From Hormoscilla sp. GUM202 (lineage in GTDB: Bacteria > Cyanobacteriota > Cyanobacteriia > Cyanobacteriales > Desertifilaceae): a DNA stretch of 64,000 nucleotides. The stretch covers positions 154,525-218,524 of the forward strand of contig RFFC02000008.1 of assembly GCA_005518205.2 (NCBI GenBank), in the 5' to 3' direction. A program made the position numbers and the translations under genes. The notes beneath the pieces are model-generated. The model did no database searches, was not told the origin of the DNA, and saw only the letters and a program-made list of their open reading frames with translations. Of this stretch, positions 53,969 through 62,950 are shown piece after piece. Numbering within the stretch: the first letter of the stretch is position 1; each line of letters opens with the position of its first letter.

Positions 53969-55354
53969 ATGAAAGTTTGTGTGATTGGTACGGGTTACGT
54001 CGGCTTAGTCACGGGGGCATGTTTAGCCCACTGCGGTCATCACGTGGTCTGCGTGGACAACAATGAAGAGAAGGTGAAATTAATGAAGTCCGGACAGTCG
54101 CCGATCTACGAACCGGGACTGTCGGAGATAATGCAGGGTGCTAGTCAGGCGGGACGTCTGGAGTTCACCTCAGATTTGGCGATGGGTGTGGATTATGGAG
54201 AGATTTTGTTTATCGCCGTGGGAACGCCAGCTTTGCCTAGCGGTGATAGCGATACCCGCTACGTGGAAGCCGTGGCCCGGGGCATCGGTCAGCATCTCAC
54301 TGAAGGTTATAAGGTGATTGTGAATAAATCTACCGTGCCGATCGGGTCTGGGGACTGGGTGCGGATGATCGTGTTGGATGGAATTAAAGACCGACAGAAA
54401 GCGGGAGAAGATGGGGTTTCTGGAGAAGAGGCCCTGACGCAAATTAATGCTGAGTTTGATGTGGTCAGTAATCCGGAGTTTCTGCGGGAAGGTTCGGCGG
54501 TTTATGATACCCTTAATCCAGATAGGATCGTGCTGGGCAGTGATAGCGACAAGGCGATCGCCATGATGCAAGAACTCTACCGCCCGATCGTGGAACGCAA
54601 GTTTGGCGAAGACAAGTCCTTACCTCCCGTTCCCGTGGTGGTGACAGACCTGAGTTCGGCGGAGATGATTAAGTATGCGGCGAATGCCTTCCTGGCTACT
54701 AAGATTAGTTTTATCAATGAAGTTGCTAATATTTGCGACAAGGTGGGTGCGGACGTGACCCAGGTGGCTAAAGGAATTGGTTTAGATTCGAGAATTGGCA
54801 ATAAGTTTTTGCAAGCAGGAATAGGTTGGGGCGGTTCCTGCTTCCCCAAAGATGTTTCGGCTTTGATTCATACCGCAAAGGACTATAATTATGACACGGA
54901 ACTGCTGAATGCCGCAGTCAATGTTAATCAACGCCAGCGGGCGATCGCGGTGGATAAACTGCAGCAGGAACTGAAAATCCTCAAGGGGAAGGTTGTGGGA
55001 CTTTTGGGTTTAACCTTCAAACCCGATACGGACGATCTCCGAGATGCCCCCTCACTGAATTTGATTGAAGAATTGAATCGCCTGGGTGCTAAGGTGAAAG
55101 CTTACGATCCGATTATTTCTCAAACGGGAATGCGTCACGGTTTGTCCGGGGCGATCGTGGAAACAGAACCAGAAATGCTAGCAGATGGTTGCGATGCCTT
55201 AGTCGTAGTGACAGAATGGCAGCAGTTTCTGACTTTAGACTACGGCAAGATGGCAAAGCGGATGAGTCATGCAGTCATGATTGATGGTCGCAATTTCCTC
55301 GATCGGAAGGTTTTAGAAGCTGCTGGTTTCCGCTATGTGGGTATTGGCCGATAG
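53969..55354 (+). CDS. ugd: UDP-glucose 6-dehydrogenase
   Basis: 461 residues. Oxidises UDP-glucose to UDP-glucuronate with 2 NAD. Rossmann 'KVCVIGTGYVGLVTGACLAH' at the start, 'VNKSTVPIGSGD', 'NPEFLREGSAVYDTLNPDRI' and catalytic Cys in 'GIGWGGSCFPKDVSALIHTA' (about 278). ATG 53969 has AAAGGAGGAG upstream. It supplies the substrate for the decarboxylase encoded just before it; together they give UDP-xylose for polysaccharide. Confidence 0.96.
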   Translation: MKVCVIGTGYVGLVTGACLAHCGHHVVCVDNNEEKVKLMKSGQSPIYEPGLSEIMQGASQAGRLEFTSDLAMGVDYGEILFIAVGTPALPSGDSDTRYVEAVARGIGQHLTEGYKVIVNKSTVPIGSGDWVRMIVLDGIKDRQKAGEDGVSGEEALTQINAEFDVVSNPEFLREGSAVYDTLNPDRIVLGSDSDKAIAMMQELYRPIVERKFGEDKSLPPVPVVVTDLSSAEMIKYAANAFLATKISFINEVANICDKVGADVTQVAKGIGLDSRIGNKFLQAGIGWGGSCFPKDVSALIHTAKDYNYDTELLNAAVNVNQRQRAIAVDKLQQELKILKGKVVGLLGLTFKPDTDDLRDAPSLNLIEELNRLGAKVKAYDPIISQTGMRHGLSGAIVETEPEMLADGCDALVVVTEWQQFLTLDYGKMAKRMSHAVMIDGRNFLDRKVLEAAGFRYVGIGR

Positions 55355-55378
55355 ATGAGAAGGTGGTAGCTAAGTGTA

Positions 55379-55397
55379 GGGTGGGCAGTGCCCACCA
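55379..55397. repeat. GGGTGGGCAGTGCCCACC dispersed palindrome
   Basis: Variant of the GGTGGGCACCGCCCACC repeat seen at 18175, 22684 and 32318. Lies between ugd and hicB-like gene. Confidence 0.6.
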
Positions 55398-55455
55398 TCT
55401 GCTTAGACACTCTTAAAAGGATCGGGAAACAGGCACAATTCGAGAAGGAAGACCA

Positions 55456-55671
55456 ATGTGCTATGCTGTGGTAATCGAGAAAGCATCAGAAAATTACTCA
55501 GCCTATGTACCAGATTTACCAGGCTGTGTTGCTGTCGGGGATACTTTAGAAGAAATTGAGCAGATGATTCGCGAGGCAATTGAGTTTCATCTGGAAGGAA
55601 TGCAACTGAGGGGTGAGTCGATTCCCGAATCATCTAGTCTGTGTCAGTATGTTGAGGTGTCCAGAGGCTAA
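55456..55671 (+). CDS. HicB-family antitoxin
   Basis: 71 residues. 'YAVVIEKASENYSAYVPDLPGCVAVGDT' gives the HicB beta fold with PDLPGC, followed by 'IEQMIREAIEFHLEGMQLRG'. HicB normally neutralises the small RNase HicA; no hicA is found within 200 bases either side. It has no C-terminal DNA-binding extension. Orphan antitoxin or regulator of a distant toxin. Confidence 0.85.
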   Translation: MCYAVVIEKASENYSAYVPDLPGCVAVGDTLEEIEQMIREAIEFHLEGMQLRGESIPESSSLCQYVEVSRG

Positions 55672-55726
55672 TGGCTTATACGCAGTGCGCGACGTCGGAT
55701 CGCTATTGTTAATGGATAATTGCTAG

Positions 55727-56029
55727 ATGAAAACAATGCCAACCCAAAATATTTCAACCACAATCCAATTTACTCTGGAAATGCCTGATAGTCCTGAAGC
55801 TATTCGCAGAGAAGCTGAACGGAAAGCTAAAGAAGCTTACATTATGACTATGCTGCGATATGGTGAGATATCTAGTGGAAGGGCAGCAAGGCTTTTAGGA
55901 ATATCTCGCTTAGAGGCGATCGACCTCATGGGAGAGTACGGGATCTCTGTCTTTGCACCACAGACTAGGGAAGAACTAGAACAGGAAGTAGAGGAAACCA
56001 TAGCTATGTTGGAGAAGCGCAAACAGTGA
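55727..56029 (+). CDS. UPF0175-family antitoxin
   Basis: 100 residues. 'AYIMTMLRYGEISSGRAARL' and 'LLGISRLEAIDLMGEYGISV' form the helix-turn-helix of UPF0175, partners of DUF3368 PIN toxins. C-terminal Glu-rich helix binds toxin (inference). Overlaps the start of the PIN remnant by 4 bases. Confidence 0.85.
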   Translation: MKTMPTQNISTTIQFTLEMPDSPEAIRREAERKAKEAYIMTMLRYGEISSGRAARLLGISRLEAIDLMGEYGISVFAPQTREELEQEVEETIAMLEKRKQ

Positions 56030-56229
56030 CTGTTGTCTCGAACACTACACCATTTAGCGAACTAGCAAAAGTGGGACAAATCGACTTGCTACGGCGTCTT
56101 CCGCATGCTCTTGTCCTGAAGGACGAGCCATGGGACAGACACCGCCGGCGGATTTTTGGACAAGTCATTATTCCTCAGGAAGTTTACGACGAACTGACAA
56201 CCGGAACCCACCCAGAAGATCGACGCTAA
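56026..56229 (+). pseudogene. DUF3368-type PIN toxin, altered and truncated
   Basis: Frame of 67 residues: 'VVSNTTPFSELAKVGQIDLL' (first PIN Asn/Thr/Ser region) then 'RRLPHALVLKDEPWDRHRRR', then 'IFGQVIIPQEVYDELTTGTH'. The middle is encoded by a dispersed palindromic repeat inserted in frame (inverted match to 53768-53801). The protein ends after about 40 native residues; PIN toxins need about 150. Not expected to be active. Confidence 0.75.
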
Positions 56230-56257
56230 GAACATCTCTTGGTTTGGTTTTCTCTAG

Positions 56258-56305
56258 GGCAGGTTTGGGGGCAGGTTTGGGGGCAGGTTTGGGGGCAGGT
56301 TTGGG
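56258..56305. repeat. 12-bp tandem repeat GGGCAGGTTTGG, four copies
   Basis: Immediately after the truncated PIN gene. Simple repeat, may mark the site of the deletion. Confidence 0.8.
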
Positions 56306-56505
56306 CCATCTTTCAAAAGTGGGAATTGACCAGCAGAGTCAAGTCATCCGACCCTGGTGGTACTTGACAAAGAAAGGGTGGGAGTGCTAAGGTAGCAGGG
56401 TATTCACCAGTATACGATCGCCATGAAATGACGCTCGACGAAGAGAAATATGAGAAAGCCAGGCCAGTGCTCTCCTCTCCGCTTGCGCTGCGCGCAAGCT
56501 CCGGG

Positions 56506-57576
56506 ATGCGCATCGGTTTTTTAGCAGGAGTGCTATTCATGACAGCGACCGCCTGTGGCGGCAATCAAAACCAAACTTCTACTATCCAGACAACTGTCTC
56601 AGAGGAAACCGCAGCCGACTGGCAGTTGACTAAGTATGTACTGGCCGATGGTTCCAGTACCGTCTTCCCGATCGCGGAAGCCATGGCACAAAAGTTTATG
56701 AAGGCTAATCCGGTCATCGGGGTAACCGTGGGCATATCTAGTTCGGGAGTTGGGTTCAAGAAGTTCTGCATTGGAGACACTGATATCTCTAATGCTTCTC
56801 GTCCCATCAAGAAATCTGAGATGGCACTTTGCGAGGCCAACAAAATCGAGTACGTGGAAATTCCCGTGGCCTTCGATGCGATCGCGGTGTCAGTCAACCG
56901 CGACAATGACTGGACAACCTGCCTTACCCCACAGCAGTTGGACAAAATTTGGGAACCTGCTGCTGAGGGCGAAGTGGTCAACTGGCAGCAGATTGATGAG
57001 GAGTACCCCGATGTACGTCTGGGTCTCTATGGTGCTGAAATTGATTCTGGTACCTACGATTACTTTACCGATGCTACCACAGGGGAAGAGGGTAAAAGTC
57101 GCAGTGACTACACCGCTAGTCCAGATGATATCGTCACAATTCAGGGTATCGAGTCTGAGTATGGGTCTTTGGGCTTTCTCACCTTGTCCTCCTATGAAAA
57201 AAACAAGGATGCTTTGAAGCTGATTGCCATTGAAAATGAAAGCGGCGAATGCACCGAACCAAGCGCAGAGACGATCGCCAACGGCACTTACAACCCCTTG
57301 GCGCGTCCCCTATTTCTATATATCAACAAGGAGTCTCTAGAAAAAAGACCTGCGGTCAAAGCCTTTGTTGAGTACCTTCTGAATGCTGAACACAAACCTA
57401 TAATCTCAGAAGCAGGCTATTTACCTTTGCCAGATAATCTGTTGCCAAAAGTTCGGGCCCGTCTTGACTATCGCATCACTGGTTCGATGTTTGCAGATGG
57501 GTCTTCAGTTGGTGTCAACCTAGCTGAGAAGCTGCAGCCCAAACCAAGCAGCAGCCCTGACTCTAACGGGAATTGA
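56506..57576 (+). CDS. pstS: Phosphate ABC transporter substrate-binding lipoprotein
   Basis: 356 residues from ATG 56506. Lipoprotein signal 'MRIGFLAGVLFMTATAC' with lipobox TATAC. Mature protein: 'VLADGSSTVFPIAEAMAQKF' (phosphate-loop Ser-Ser-Thr), 'SSSGVGFKKFCIGDTDISNA' and 'ASRPIKKSE', as in PstS/SphX. Periplasmic high-affinity phosphate binding. The frame also opens at 56428, but the first 26 residues include a palindromic repeat. No pstCAB follows. I cannot see a Pho box. Confidence 0.9.
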   Translation: MRIGFLAGVLFMTATACGGNQNQTSTIQTTVSEETAADWQLTKYVLADGSSTVFPIAEAMAQKFMKANPVIGVTVGISSSGVGFKKFCIGDTDISNASRPIKKSEMALCEANKIEYVEIPVAFDAIAVSVNRDNDWTTCLTPQQLDKIWEPAAEGEVVNWQQIDEEYPDVRLGLYGAEIDSGTYDYFTDATTGEEGKSRSDYTASPDDIVTIQGIESEYGSLGFLTLSSYEKNKDALKLIAIENESGECTEPSAETIANGTYNPLARPLFLYINKESLEKRPAVKAFVEYLLNAEHKPIISEAGYLPLPDNLLPKVRARLDYRITGSMFADGSSVGVNLAEKLQPKPSSSPDSNGN

Positions 57577-57609
57577 TTAACCTCATCAGGATCTCGATCT
57601 GCAATAATT

Positions 57610-57645
57610 AAGAAACCCGGTTTTTGCCAAAACCAGGTTTCTGAG
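57610..57645. repeat. AAACCCGG-type hairpin after pstS
   Basis: AGAAACCCGGTTTTTGCCAAAACCAGGTTTCT, 12-bp imperfect stem. Could serve as the pstS terminator; same family as 16347-16375. Confidence 0.55.
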
Positions 57646-57729
57646 TTCCCTTCGATGTGCGATGCGCGCGCTACCCGCACTGCTTAATGTGCGGAGCACA
57701 TTAATTGCACATCGCAGCGAGAATCTCAA

Positions 57730-58059
57730 TCAAGCAAATACCAAAATCGTGATTACTAGCAATATCTTCAGAAGTGTGGGCCAGTAAAGCAACTTGGATA
57801 TCAAGTTATCTTTATACTGGATGAAAGGAGTGTTAGGCTGAGAGATAAACAGGATAGCATTAACGGTCACCAGGAAAATGTAAAAATAGATCGCGAAGTA
57901 AAAATACTCGAAGTAAAGAATTCCTTTCGTGACAATCTGTTCTCTCAAAGCGATCTGGTCGAGGATGACAATAAAGACAAAACCAATACAAGCTGCCAAA
58001 ACCTCTAATGCCTTCTCCTCATCGGAGATCAGCAGCATCGCAAAGAGCAGAGTGATGAC
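57730..58059 (-). pseudogene. Membrane protein fragment, 5' end cut by ISKra4
   Basis: About 110 residues on the minus strand with three or four hydrophobic helices ('VITLLFAMLLISDEEKALEV', 'CIGFVFIVILDQIALREQIV', 'FYFAIYFYIFLVTVNAILFI', 'LLKILLVITILVFA'). Its apparent first residues are read out of the insertion sequence end at 58060-58080. So it is the 3' part of a gene interrupted by the element. Family unknown. Confidence 0.7.
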
Positions 58060-59036
58060 GGGTGTAATTAAAAGTGACACTTAGGCATAATTGGTCCAGG
58101 AGTTCTACCTCTGTATGACCGGCGATATCGGAACTCCGCCGGTGATGGCCGCATGGTGGATGGAACAACTCAAATAGTGCAATTTAGTAAATTGTGCCTT
58201 GATTGGGAGATTTTTGACCCTTATGTTAAGTAGGTAGGCACAAATAAACCCGCCTATGTGAAGAAATGTAAAATCGCTGAATATCTTTCTGGGAGAGGCT
58301 TTCAGCCAACTTAACAAAAGTTGACATAATTGAGTCTACCAATGCACACCTACTTATCTCTTATGTTATATAATTTTATTTATAAGTTTACTATGCAGCT
58401 AAAGCCCTATATGTCTGAATTCATGAATGATAATGAAACGGTTGAACTAACCTGCCGCGCTTCTGAATTAGCTCTAAGATTGCAGGCTCATCCCAATATA
58501 TCGGCGCGGATTTTATCTCTGTTAGATATTGTTGAAAATTCGGATAATAATTGTGAAACAGCGAGCGGGACAGAGTTAAAAGTTATCTCGGAACTCCAAA
58601 AACTGGGAAATGATTCTCTTCAAGATTGGGCCAATTTGCAAGAGAAAAAAAGCCTTAGCTTGTGAAAAATCTCCGGGGATGCGCCGTCAGAGAAAAAAGC
58701 AGCTATATTGGCATAGTCTGTTGGGAACTATCCAAGTGATAGAACAAATTTTTATCGGCGTAAAAACTGGAAAAGTTTTTCGACCGTTTTCATCATCTGC
58801 CCAAATACATTGTCGAGGTTATTCTTTACCATTACAACGAGCAATTACAGATTTTGGTGCTGATGTACCATTTGGAAAAATTCCTGAAAAGCTACAAGAA
58901 CATTACGGTATAACTGTGCCGATTAGTTCAGCACAAACTATTACTCAAAAACATGCACATGCGGTTAAAGTATCTCAAAAACTAGAAGAAAAAATTCCCG
59001 ATAGAGATGGAGTAGAGCAGATAATTGCAGAAATGG
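58060..59036 (+). mobile_element. ISKra4-family element, copy 1, 3'-truncated
   Basis: Begins GGGTGTAATTAAAAGTGACA. About 330 bp of leader, then orfA and part of orfB. Homology with copy 2 runs to 59036 (AAATGG) and stops where a host gene fragment begins, so the 3' part is deleted. Confidence 0.85.
58393..58665 (+). CDS. ISKra4 transposase orfA (copy 1)
   Basis: 90 residues from ATG 58393: 'MQLKPYMSEFMNDNETVELT' to 'LQEKKSLSL'. Ends at TGA just after an A7 run; orfB continues in another frame. Near-identical to copy 2. Confidence 0.8.
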   Translation: MQLKPYMSEFMNDNETVELTCRASELALRLQAHPNISARILSLLDIVENSDNNCETASGTELKVISELQKLGNDSLQDWANLQEKKSLSL

Positions 59037-59047
59037 CAAGGCTTTAA
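58610..59047 (+). pseudogene. ISKra4 transposase orfB fragment (copy 1)
   Basis: Includes 'CEKSPGMRRQRKKQLYWHSL', 'SLPLQRAITDFGADVPFGKI' and 'PDRDGVEQIIAEM', after which it leaves homology and stops. The catalytic region is missing. Confidence 0.85.
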
Positions 59048-59889
59048 ATTCTAGCAAACTTCAAGTGACACAATTGATGCAACAGTTGGTGAGGCTACAA
59101 CTAGAGAAAAAAGTGAGTGACAATCAAGTTAGCCGCATTCAAGGTTATGTAAACAACTTAAGCGATCTCCAGCAGCCTAACAAAGAGATGATGCAATTAT
59201 TCTATCAAAGATATTTCAATGTAAAACGATGGCTATTTATTGCTCTTGAAGACTATAATGCAGCGTACAGATACTGGGCATTGAGCGAGCCAAGTGTGAC
59301 CCCATCAATTGTATCAAGGGCTTCCATTTTGCAAGAAAATTTGAATACCATTAAAGGAGCTTACATAGCAGCCATACAAAGTTTTTCTCCTGCGCCCTCG
59401 ACTTTTGATGACAAATTCTGTTTCATAAAAGATCATAATGCCTTAGAAACCTTTAAGAAAAACAAAAAACTCGTTTGGACAATCTCTAAACAAGAACCAG
59501 TATTTGAGAGTTTGGATCGTGTTCGTCTGGACAAGGTTAGAGTATGGCTTGATGGTGCAAAGCATAAAGATAGTAATGGAACAATTTACATCTCAATTTC
59601 TACTGATGGTCGTTATTACGATCGCTTGGGGAGTAAAGAGTATCAGTTTGTTGGAGAACCAGTAAGGCGATTTTTTCAATATATTCCTAATGATAAATTG
59701 ACGACTGATGAAAAAATTCAACTTGATGGAGATGTAACAGAACAGTTCAGGGACGCTTACTTTAGGCCAACGCCATTTACGACATGGATAATATCTTTAC
59801 CTGATGACAACAGCAACAACCAAAGAGTTGACCTAACAAATATTACTCAAATTAGAGTGGAGTTTGCTGGTAGTGCAATTGCTTCGTAG
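59037..59889 (+). pseudogene. 3' fragment of an unknown large gene
   Basis: The frame is open from the IS junction ('KALNSSKLQVTQLMQQLVRL') to TAG 59889; first ATG-type start 59065 (about 274 residues). Helical first half, then beta-rich part 'VRVWLDGAKHKDSNGTIYIS' and 'DRLGSKEYQFVGEPVRRFFQ' ending 'ITQIRVEFAGSAIAS'. The plan resembles the C-terminal part of large surface or toxin-like proteins, but I cannot assign a family. 5' part missing at the IS border. Confidence 0.55.
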
Positions 59890-60007
59890 TCTTGTAATGC
59901 AACCATCACTCTTCTAGCGGAACTTACACAAAAAAGCAGCCAAAAATAGGTCAAATATATACAGCCAGAGGCTTTGACGTCAAAAAGGTATAATTCCTTT
60001 ATTACCA

Positions 60008-60306
60008 GGGTGTAATTAAAAGTGACACTTAGGCATTATTAACCGGTCCAGGAGTTCTACCTCTGTATGACCGGCGATATCGGAACTCCGCCGGTGATGG
60101 CCGCATGGTGGATGGAACAACTCAAATTGTGCATAAGAGTAAATTGTGCCTTGATTGGGAGATTTACCCTTATGTTAAGTAGGTAGGCACAAATAAACTA
60201 GCCTATGTGAAGAAATGTAAAATCGCGCTCATATCTTTCTGGGAGAGGCTTTCAGCCAACTTAACAAAAGTTTACATAATTGAGTCTACCAATGCACACC
60301 TACTTA
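60008..60306 (+). mobile_element. ISKra4-family element, copy 2, left part
   Basis: Matches the leader of copy 1 (58060-58354) with small differences, and stops at TTA 60304-60306, where an ISAzo13 element is inserted. The rest continues at 62912. Confidence 0.85.
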
Positions 60307-60333
60307 GGGACTTGCGGGAAAATAATATCCCAG

Positions 60334-61530
60334 TTAAGAAGGGACAATGGTGATATCCCATTTGGACAAGTTTTCAGAGCGTTGCCAAAATACTTTGTAA
60401 GGTTTTAAGGCATCTGCCAAAACCTTAACCCCAGTTTCATAGGTAGTTGTGACCAAATGAACAATTGGTTTAATGCCTTTCCAGGTCATATTGCTAGCCC
60501 ATTGAACAGCAGCTTCAATTGAATCTAAGATAGCTCCATTCCAATAATTTTCTAGTGCTGCCCAACACCGCTCAATCGGGTTGTATTTGCTGTGATACGG
60601 CGGATAGTAAATCAGTCTAATTTTCCGACCCGTGGTTTGAGCAAACTCTACCATGCGCTTTATCCATTGCGTTCGGTCACTGCGAGTTGCAGAGCCTCCA
60701 TCCAAATCAATCGCTAACTCTTTGAGATCAGAATAATCATTTTGATGGTCTTGCCACCAGGCAGATAAGCAATCGACAATAAAATCACTGGTTTCTGCTG
60801 ATTGGCCAAAGTAAATCGAAAGTTGGTCGGTCTCAGTATTCAAAATGCCAAAGGGTACTAAAACTGCAAGCCATTCCGTATCGTGGTCCTCAGCCTGCTT
60901 TGCCTCTAGTCCCCGGTCTTTGCCTCCTCGTGAGAGGTTCCCAATTTTGACCTTTGCTTTGCTATCAATTGAGATTCTCAAGGACTCGGGATTGTCGTCA
61001 GCCCCTTGGTTCTCACGGAAGACATTGGAGAAAATTGCATCGGTTTCAGGAATCTTCTTCAACGGTGTTGTCTTTTGGGTTTTTTTTAGACTATATCCAA
61101 GTCGATTGAGAATCTCTCCGATGGTTTGACGACTGGGCAGTTGCTGATTCTCATATCCTTTCTCCTCAATTAAAGCCTCTCGTACTGCTCTGGCACTGAT
61201 ACGCGAATATAACAAGGAAGATTTTAATTTCGGGTCGGCTTGCACTTGAGCATCTACTAAGGATCGGATATCAGATACCAAGTTGGGAAGATTTTCTTCA
61301 CTTTTGTGTCTCCCTCTTGCTCCATAGTTATATACACATACAATCCCTGTTCGCCTTTCATTTAGACCAAGTTGAACACTGTGGCGATTCCAGCCCATCT
61401 CTGTCTCAGTTTTCCGCGCTGAACCCTCGAAGTAATCGGAGGCCACCAAGGCCATGTAGTCCCTCTTTTTGTGACCTGTTAGCTTCTTGGCGGCATCCTT
61501 GAAAGTAGCCTTGACTTGTTTGGTTAGCAT
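60334..61530 (-). CDS. ISAzo13-family transposase
   Basis: 398 residues. 'PESLRISIDSKAKVKIGNLS' (first Asp), 'AIDLDGGSATRSDRTQWIKR' (second Asp) and 'YYPPYHSKYNPIERCWAALE' (Glu) give a DDE site; 'DYFEGSARKTETEMGWNRHS' is the N-terminal part. Full length, no frame breaks, so it may be active although the element is interrupted near its right end. Confidence 0.92.
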   Translation of the reverse strand: MLTKQVKATFKDAAKKLTGHKKRDYMALVASDYFEGSARKTETEMGWNRHSVQLGLNERRTGIVCVYNYGARGRHKSEENLPNLVSDIRSLVDAQVQADPKLKSSLLYSRISARAVREALIEEKGYENQQLPSRQTIGEILNRLGYSLKKTQKTTPLKKIPETDAIFSNVFRENQGADDNPESLRISIDSKAKVKIGNLSRGGKDRGLEAKQAEDHDTEWLAVLVPFGILNTETDQLSIYFGQSAETSDFIVDCLSAWWQDHQNDYSDLKELAIDLDGGSATRSDRTQWIKRMVEFAQTTGRKIRLIYYPPYHSKYNPIERCWAALENYWNGAILDSIEAAVQWASNMTWKGIKPIVHLVTTTYETGVKVLADALKPYKVFWQRSENLSKWDITIVPS

Positions 61531-61568
61531 TTATACTGTACACCCTCTTCAGTTGGTTTGCCACAGAA

Positions 61569-61664
61569 CTAAGTAGTCGTGCAAAATTATTTTTATATCG
61601 AATCGGACTGCAAAGCTTGCTCGGCGGCGATCTCATATAAAATTAATTTTGCCTAGGTACTTAG
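61569..61664. mobile_element. MITE-like element, family A copy 2
   Basis: 96 bp with inverted ends CTAAGTAGTCGTGCAAAATT and (reverse complement) CTAAGTACCTAGGCAAAATT. Same ends as 2732-2884. Nested in the ISAzo13 element. Confidence 0.7.
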
Positions 61665-61684
61665 ACGAATTCTCTGCTATCCTC

Positions 61685-61841
61685 TAACCCAAGTTGCTAC
61701 CTATAAAAATTTTGACCTCCCAGACAGCCATAAGGGCGATATTTATGCGCGAAAATGCCGTTTTGGGGTAAAATACAAGGCGAGAAGCGCAATTTTTGGC
61801 GAATTTGGGTGCTGAGGTTCTGTAGGTAGCAACTTGAGTTA
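61685..61841. mobile_element. MITE-like element, family B
   Basis: 157 bp bounded by TAACCCAAGTTGCTACCT and AGGTAGCAACTTGAGTTA, an 18-bp inverted pair with one mismatch, with TA at both ends. No ORF. An IS630 has inserted at its right TA. Confidence 0.7.
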
Positions 61842-62867
61842 CAGCCTTTCTCAAAATGGTGAGGTACAGTAGCAGCAGTGGGTGAACCAGTTGTAGATAT
61901 CTTGCTTGCTGATAGTAGCAAATCCCTCCTGAATAGCATCTACTAGGTCCCGATAATTTCTAGCTTCCAGCTTCTTGAGATAACTCTTCAACTTTGACCA
62001 AAGATTTTCAATAGGGGAGAAGTCTGGCGAATAAGGAGGAAGATAAACTAACCGTGCCCCCACTTTTTCAATTGCTTGCCGGATTACATCTCCTTGATGA
62101 ATTTTACAGTTGTCCATTACAACGCAAGCTCCTTGACAAAGTTTAGGAACTAAGTGACGGATTATAAATGCCTCAAATGTTAAGCTATCATAAGCACCTA
62201 ATATATTAAATGAACTCACTATCCCATTGAGACTAACTGCCCCAACAATTGAAACATTTTGTCCGCGCTTACTGGGTTTACTTCCATAAGCTCTCAGACC
62301 ACATTGCGAGCGGGCATACATCCCACGTGTTATTGCCAGGTTACAGCCTCCTTCATCCAGAAAGATGAGGTCTTTAGCCTCTATACCTTCTATCTCTTTC
62401 CAGTAGTCAAACCTTAATTGTTGCACTCGGGAGCTTTTTTTTTCCGTCGGATGTAATGCCTTTTTTTTGATCGTCAATCCCCACCGCTTAGTCATCCTGT
62501 CTATTGTAGAACTCCTGACTTTTCCCCCCGTCTTTTTTTCTAATTCTGACCGATATTCTTCTAATGTCCAATCATTATTTTCCTCTACTAAAACTTTGAG
62601 CTTTTCCTGTTGGGACTGGTTGAGCTTGAGGGGACGACCGGTGCTTTTTTTTGGATCCAAGTTGCCGGTGGACCGGTACTGCTTGAGGATTTTGATGACG
62701 AAACTGAATGCTACCCGGAATCTTTTCGCTAGTTGTCTTTGTGATATCACCTCATTTTCATAGGTTTCTATGATTTTCTGACGGAGCTCAACTGAATAGG
62801 GCTTCATGATTTTTGAGGGGTTGCTACTGCTGACCTCACTATTGTACCTCATCAAAATGAGAAATGC
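61842..62867 (-). mobile_element. IS630-family element
   Basis: Inverted ends around CTTTCTCAAAATGGTGAGGT (left) and CATTTCTCATTTTGATGAGG (reverse complement of right), flanked by TA on both sides. Contains one complete transposase gene. Confidence 0.75.
61851..62807 (-). CDS. IS630-family transposase
   Basis: 318 residues from ATG 62807. N-terminal HTH 'VELRQKIIETYENEVISQRQ' and 'VSFVIKILKQYRSTGN'-like region; DDE residues in 'KDLIFLDEGGCNLAITRGMY', 'GACVVMDNCKIHQGDVIRQA' and 'YSPDFSPIENLWSKLKSYLK'. Intact. Starts further upstream to 62906 run outside the element. Confidence 0.92.
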   Translation of the reverse strand: MKPYSVELRQKIIETYENEVISQRQLAKRFRVAFSFVIKILKQYRSTGNLDPKKSTGRPLKLNQSQQEKLKVLVEENNDWTLEEYRSELEKKTGGKVRSSTIDRMTKRWGLTIKKKALHPTEKKSSRVQQLRFDYWKEIEGIEAKDLIFLDEGGCNLAITRGMYARSQCGLRAYGSKPSKRGQNVSIVGAVSLNGIVSSFNILGAYDSLTFEAFIIRHLVPKLCQGACVVMDNCKIHQGDVIRQAIEKVGARLVYLPPYSPDFSPIENLWSKLKSYLKKLEARNYRDLVDAIQEGFATISKQDIYNWFTHCCYCTSPF

Positions 62868-62950
62868 TATATCCTCTATTCTAATTGGTATTTTATTTTC
62901 CCGCAAGTCCCTTATCTCTTATGTTATATAATTTTATTTATAAGTTTACT

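Larger units (their letters stand above)
60307..62911 (-). mobile_element. ISAzo13-family element containing nested insertions
   Basis: Ends GGGACTTGCGGGAAAATAA (60307-60325) and its exact inverted copy (62893-62911). Flanked by TTA at both sides, a 3-bp target duplication in the ISKra4 copy 2. Contains a transposase gene at 60334-61530, MITE A (61569-61664), MITE B (61685-61841) and an IS630 (61842-62867). Confidence 0.85.
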
